A stretch of 64,000 nucleotides of DNA. It comes from Saxidomus purpurata (Eukaryota > Mollusca > Bivalvia > Venerida > Veneridae). Location of the stretch: contig JAFMSR010000013.1 in assembly GCA_022818135.1 (NCBI GenBank), forward strand, positions 29,494,081-29,558,080. The letters are read 5' to 3'. The notes beneath the pieces were generated by a model, which saw only the letters and a program-made list of their open reading frames with translations, was not told the DNA's origin and searched no databases. Shown piece after piece: positions 62,301 to 64,000 of the stretch (positions are counted from its first letter, which is position 1; the number at the start of each line of letters is the position of its first letter). A program made the position numbers and the translations under genes.

Positions 62301-63375
62301 GGAGGTAGCTCTTTAACACCTCTTTGTTGCATACTGGACAATTGGCTCTAGCGTTTCCCATTTCATCTTCTCCGACAAGTTCTGCTTTCGCAATAAGCTT
62401 CTTGACTTCACTGGCTGGAACTGGAATACTATCTCTCCGTCTCGCCCTCAAATCTTCAGATTTTTCATATGCATCAAAGAGAGCATCTTCCTGAGATTTT
62501 GGTGTTTTCTTTTTTGACGCCGACATCTGACTCTTTTGTCTAGTCTTCATTTTTGAGCTTTCTGATCCAGAACCGCTGTTACTAAGTTCTCCCTTGTCCA
62601 TTTCCAAATCGGACATATCCTCATCAGCTTCAGATTCAGTAGCTGTGATATCATCATTACCGCCTGCTTTCTTTTGCCTGTCTACTCCTGTCTTTTTTTC
62701 GTTAATATTGATATCATACGTGTGTGAATGACTTCCATAGTTAACAGTGATTTTCTGGATACCAATGCCATTTTCCCCTTTTTCTTCTCCTTCACTGGCA
62801 ATTCTTTTACTCTTCCTTGTGTCTGTCGTGATTTCCTCAGATAAAGAAACTGAGCTTGCTTCATCACATACTTCTGTTTCTTCATCTTGCATTTCATCGT
62901 ACTCCATATCATCATCTCCGTCGTCTTCAATCCCATCAACCGGTTCAGTTTTAACAATCTCTCCATCTTCTGGCATTGCCATGGCACCAGTGTAAATGGT
63001 TCCAACACACCTTCTACCTTTTGGAATACCCTTTCTATTTTCTATATCAATGATGTACAACCCTCCGTCGAATTTTTGGCAGAAATGGTCATGCAGAAGA
63101 CACAATGTGGCAAACTGCTGCGAACAGACACCACAGGAATAGTGCCTTGCTGAGGTGTCATATATGTCTCTTGTGATATCCACCTCATCATCTTCTGCCT
63201 GACAGGAATGAAAGTATTCCGAGGTCACCATGTCACTATGCATCTCAAAATGTTGGCAGAATTCATTAATTCTGTTAAATCTATACCCACATATGCCACA
63301 AACGAATGGGTACAAGCAATTTTCCTCTTCACGTTCTTGCTTGAACACAATAAAATCTTCACCATTTTCATCCAT
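50174..63375 (-). CDS. Multi-C2H2 zinc-finger protein, 820 residues in 10 exons
   Basis: I do not recognise an orthologue. Coding exons in order: 62299-63375, 61589-61661, 60730-60938, 59972-60044, 56205-56395, 53894-53966, 52913-53116, 51811-51993, 50951-51073, 50174-50430 (stop 50174-50176). Phases agree throughout (2463 nt). Two finger-like units stand at the N-terminus (FVCGICGYRF...; FACxxC-type YSCGVC with an atypical last ligand). A long acidic and then Lys/Ser-rich linker follows (residues ~120-340, basic KKK motifs, likely nuclear). Eleven further C2H2 units end with a TGEKP-type linker before the last, and an acidic C-terminal tail closes the protein. The probable role is DNA binding in the nucleus. 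ATG 63373-63375 lies 12 nt inside a coding exon whose 3' splice site is at 63388, so a 5'-UTR exon lies upstream. Three duplicate exons (57376-59064) are left out because they break the frame. Confidence 0.85.
52690..52825 (-). mobile_element. SINE-like tRNA-derived fragment
   Basis: On the minus strand an A-box-like gctggtagcttagtgagaag is followed by a weak B-box-like stretch near ggatgagtccc. It lies in the intron between exons 7 and 8 of the zinc-finger gene. Confidence 0.45.
54525..55510. mobile_element. Repeat-core element, related to the 20071 and 30395 copies
   Basis: Starts agagctgtcagtaggacagc and ...gctcgacttt; ends aaaagtcgagctaat after a gacgccgacgcc tract. The interior has diverged ~170 bp units with gacagagttat and gtaaacaagtat markers. 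Same end logic as the 20071 and 30395 elements but a different core sequence. It lies in the intron between zinc-finger exons 5 and 6. Confidence 0.7.
57376..57448 (-). pseudogene. Duplicate of zinc-finger exon 4 (copy A)
   Basis: 73 nt, near-identical to 59972-60044, with both splice sites kept and frame open. It can only join the message in frame through a phase-0 upstream exon. With the frameshifted duplicate of exon 3 before it, it is probably skipped, or the whole copy is an assembly duplicate. Confidence 0.7.
57528..57665. repeat. Dispersed palindromic repeat (copy A)
   Basis: Same family as 7838-7990: aatggacttgcccattt, tcaatttgggcagtacc, aagaggtgtt, then actgatcatgat. Duplicate at 60122-60260. 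Confidence 0.65.
57960..58062 (-). mobile_element. tRNA-derived SINE head (copy A)
   Basis: Minus strand: A-box-like tgtgtagtcatggtagtgat and B-box-like GGTTCAAACC. The same segment is in copy B at 60560-60656. Confidence 0.6.
58131..58340 (-). pseudogene. Duplicate of zinc-finger exon 3 (copy A) with 1-bp frameshift
   Basis: 210 nt against 209 nt in copy B. A run of six T (minus strand) has become seven, so the reading frame turns GYLKDHVRFF into a stop two codons later. Splice sites are intact. A homopolymer sequencing error is possible. Confidence 0.8.
58433..58620 (-). mobile_element. SINE, reverse orientation (copy A)
   Basis: Minus strand: a tRNA-like head near 58540-58620 (B-box-like aggttcaaggcg) and a body with gtctagtactgggcc that matches the body of the SINE at 1165-1420. 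Its duplicate is at 61018-61205. Confidence 0.55.
58992..59064 (-). pseudogene. Duplicate of zinc-finger exon 2 (copy A), phase-incompatible
   Basis: 73 nt, identical in layout to 61589-61661. The preceding exon in the gene (59972-60044) ends in phase 1 while this exon starts in phase 0. Inclusion therefore gives a frameshift and a TGA about nine codons on (ATFQEDSLR then stop). Confidence 0.8.
59972..61661 (-). CDS. Zinc-finger gene exons 2-4 (intact duplicate copy)
   Basis: Exon 2, 61589-61661 (73 nt: HFKKTHSDEEFPCDKCGKIF). Exon 3, 60730-60938 (209 nt: GYLKDHVRFFHEG, charged linker, CPICDKVLLRHYLV). Exon 4, 59972-60044 (73 nt: KHYRKLHSNKKYPCDQCDKVF). Each finger is split by an intron, alternately in phases 0 and 1. 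Frame is open throughout. Confidence 0.88.
60122..60260. repeat. Dispersed palindromic repeat (copy B)
   Basis: Duplicate of 57528-57665; the palindrome here reads gatcatgatc. Confidence 0.65.
60560..60656 (-). mobile_element. tRNA-derived SINE head (copy B)
   Basis: Duplicate of 57960-58062 with a few substitutions (the B-box now reads GGTTCAAACCTTG). Confidence 0.6.
61018..61205 (-). mobile_element. SINE, reverse orientation (copy B)
   Basis: Duplicate of 58433-58620. Confidence 0.55.
61761..62120. mobile_element. Short repeat element with inverted 'tgcccccg / cgggggca' ends
   Basis: Left end acaagagctgtccctcacaa then atgcccccgaaag; right end cccttcgggggcatat after a gacggacggacagacgg tract. 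The ends form an inverted pair like those of 25441-26607. A 56 bp left-end fragment at 59163-59218 marks the junction of the 2.6 kb duplication. Confidence 0.65.
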
Positions 63376-63387
63376 TTTTGAAAGCAC
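62299..63387 (-). CDS. Zinc-finger gene, first coding exon (359 codons)
   Basis: It holds the start codon, two N-terminal zinc-finger-like units, the acidic segment (EDDGDDDMEYDEMQDEE), a basic Ser/Lys stretch (KMKTRQKSQMSASKKK) and the first half of the third finger (CPVCNKEVLKSYLH), split at a codon boundary by the intron. A 3' splice site (ttcaacag) precedes the exon at 63388. Confidence 0.88.
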
Positions 63388-64000
63388 CTGTTGAAATATT
63401 AGCAATATTAAACAAGATATCATTGTAAATGATGAAAAAGCTGACATTTCAGGTAACAAAGGGAGATGATTAAAAAAATGGGCAAGGTAGAGTTGTAGTT
63501 CTTGGCAATTGCTCTTTCTGTAAATGCAACCTATAATACTAATTTGTGAAATATCAAGTCAATGAAGTAATGCTCTCTATAAGCATCATTTCTGATGCTT
63601 ACAATGGTGTCAGACTCTGAGATTTTCTTTGTCTCTGTGAATCTGAAAAACTGACCTAATTATTTTATTATGATGGTGAACCATTGCAAATTTCAGCCGT
63701 TTAGTTTATTTTTTGAAAGAGATCTGTTCTTGAACCGGCAAATTGTCAAAGCTGTGAGGTGTCAACAGCGATGTGCATTAGTATTTACCTGGCACTACTA
63801 AATGTATTCCATTTCTAATCAGAAATTATATTTTTGTGCTCAACAATAAAAAGCGAAGATACAGTTCTTTTGATAAACTAAAATTAACACAATTACTAAA
63901 TCAAATACACAATCATTAAATGGATATTATACTACATTCACTGGAAATAACAACTTCTATTGACTAGAAAATTATGACTAGGCAGTTCTACATTGTGACT
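63388..64000. other. 5' side of the zinc-finger gene, nothing recognised
   Basis: Intron or promoter-proximal sequence upstream of the first coding exon. No exon, promoter motif or repeat was identified. Confidence 0.4.

Overview
The window looks like nuclear DNA of a bivalve (or closely related) mollusc. It is AT-rich, with short exons and long introns using GT-AG sites, tRNA-derived SINEs, several families of elements with a tandemly repeated ~160-170 bp core of the kind reported from bivalves, non-LTR retrotransposon debris, and a Mab-21/cGAS-like gene of a class expanded in bivalves. No bacterial or viral gene was seen. Species was not determined.

Layout. (1) 224-33263, minus: the 5' part of a TRRAP orthologue. 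I read 39 coding exons by matching splice sites and protein frame; all exon phases agree and they give about 1745 codons. Human TRRAP is about 3850 residues, so the gene runs off the left edge. Its introns hold minisatellites, SINEs, repeat-core elements, a nested DNA transposon and a LINE endonuclease fragment. (2) 33264-37350: TRRAP 5' flank, with a 760 bp snap-back element (9 bp target duplication) and the 3' end of a LINE. (3) 37352-40000, plus: a decayed non-LTR retrotransposon (endonuclease and reverse transcriptase), running straight into a ~2.9 kb minisatellite with a 51 bp period. (4) 43392-44741, plus: an intact single-exon gene of the Mab-21/cGAS-like nucleotidyltransferase fold. 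(5) 45-50 kb: gene-poor, with a large hairpin repeat and a TTAA-flanked MITE carrying a tRNA-like segment. (6) 50174-63375, minus: a C2H2 zinc-finger gene, read from ATG to stop as 10 exons and 820 residues, with 13 finger-like units.

Most notable. Two consecutive TRRAP introns contain minisatellites whose repeat unit is a copy of the adjoining exon end plus its 5' splice site. The zinc-finger gene contains a recent 2.6 kb tandem duplication of three exons. Its downstream copy is phase-incompatible at the junction and carries a 1-bp frameshift, so the intact reading frame needs all three duplicate exons to be skipped, or the duplication is an assembly artefact from heterozygosity. The genes are not an operon and have no evident functional link beyond TRRAP and the zinc-finger protein both being likely nuclear.
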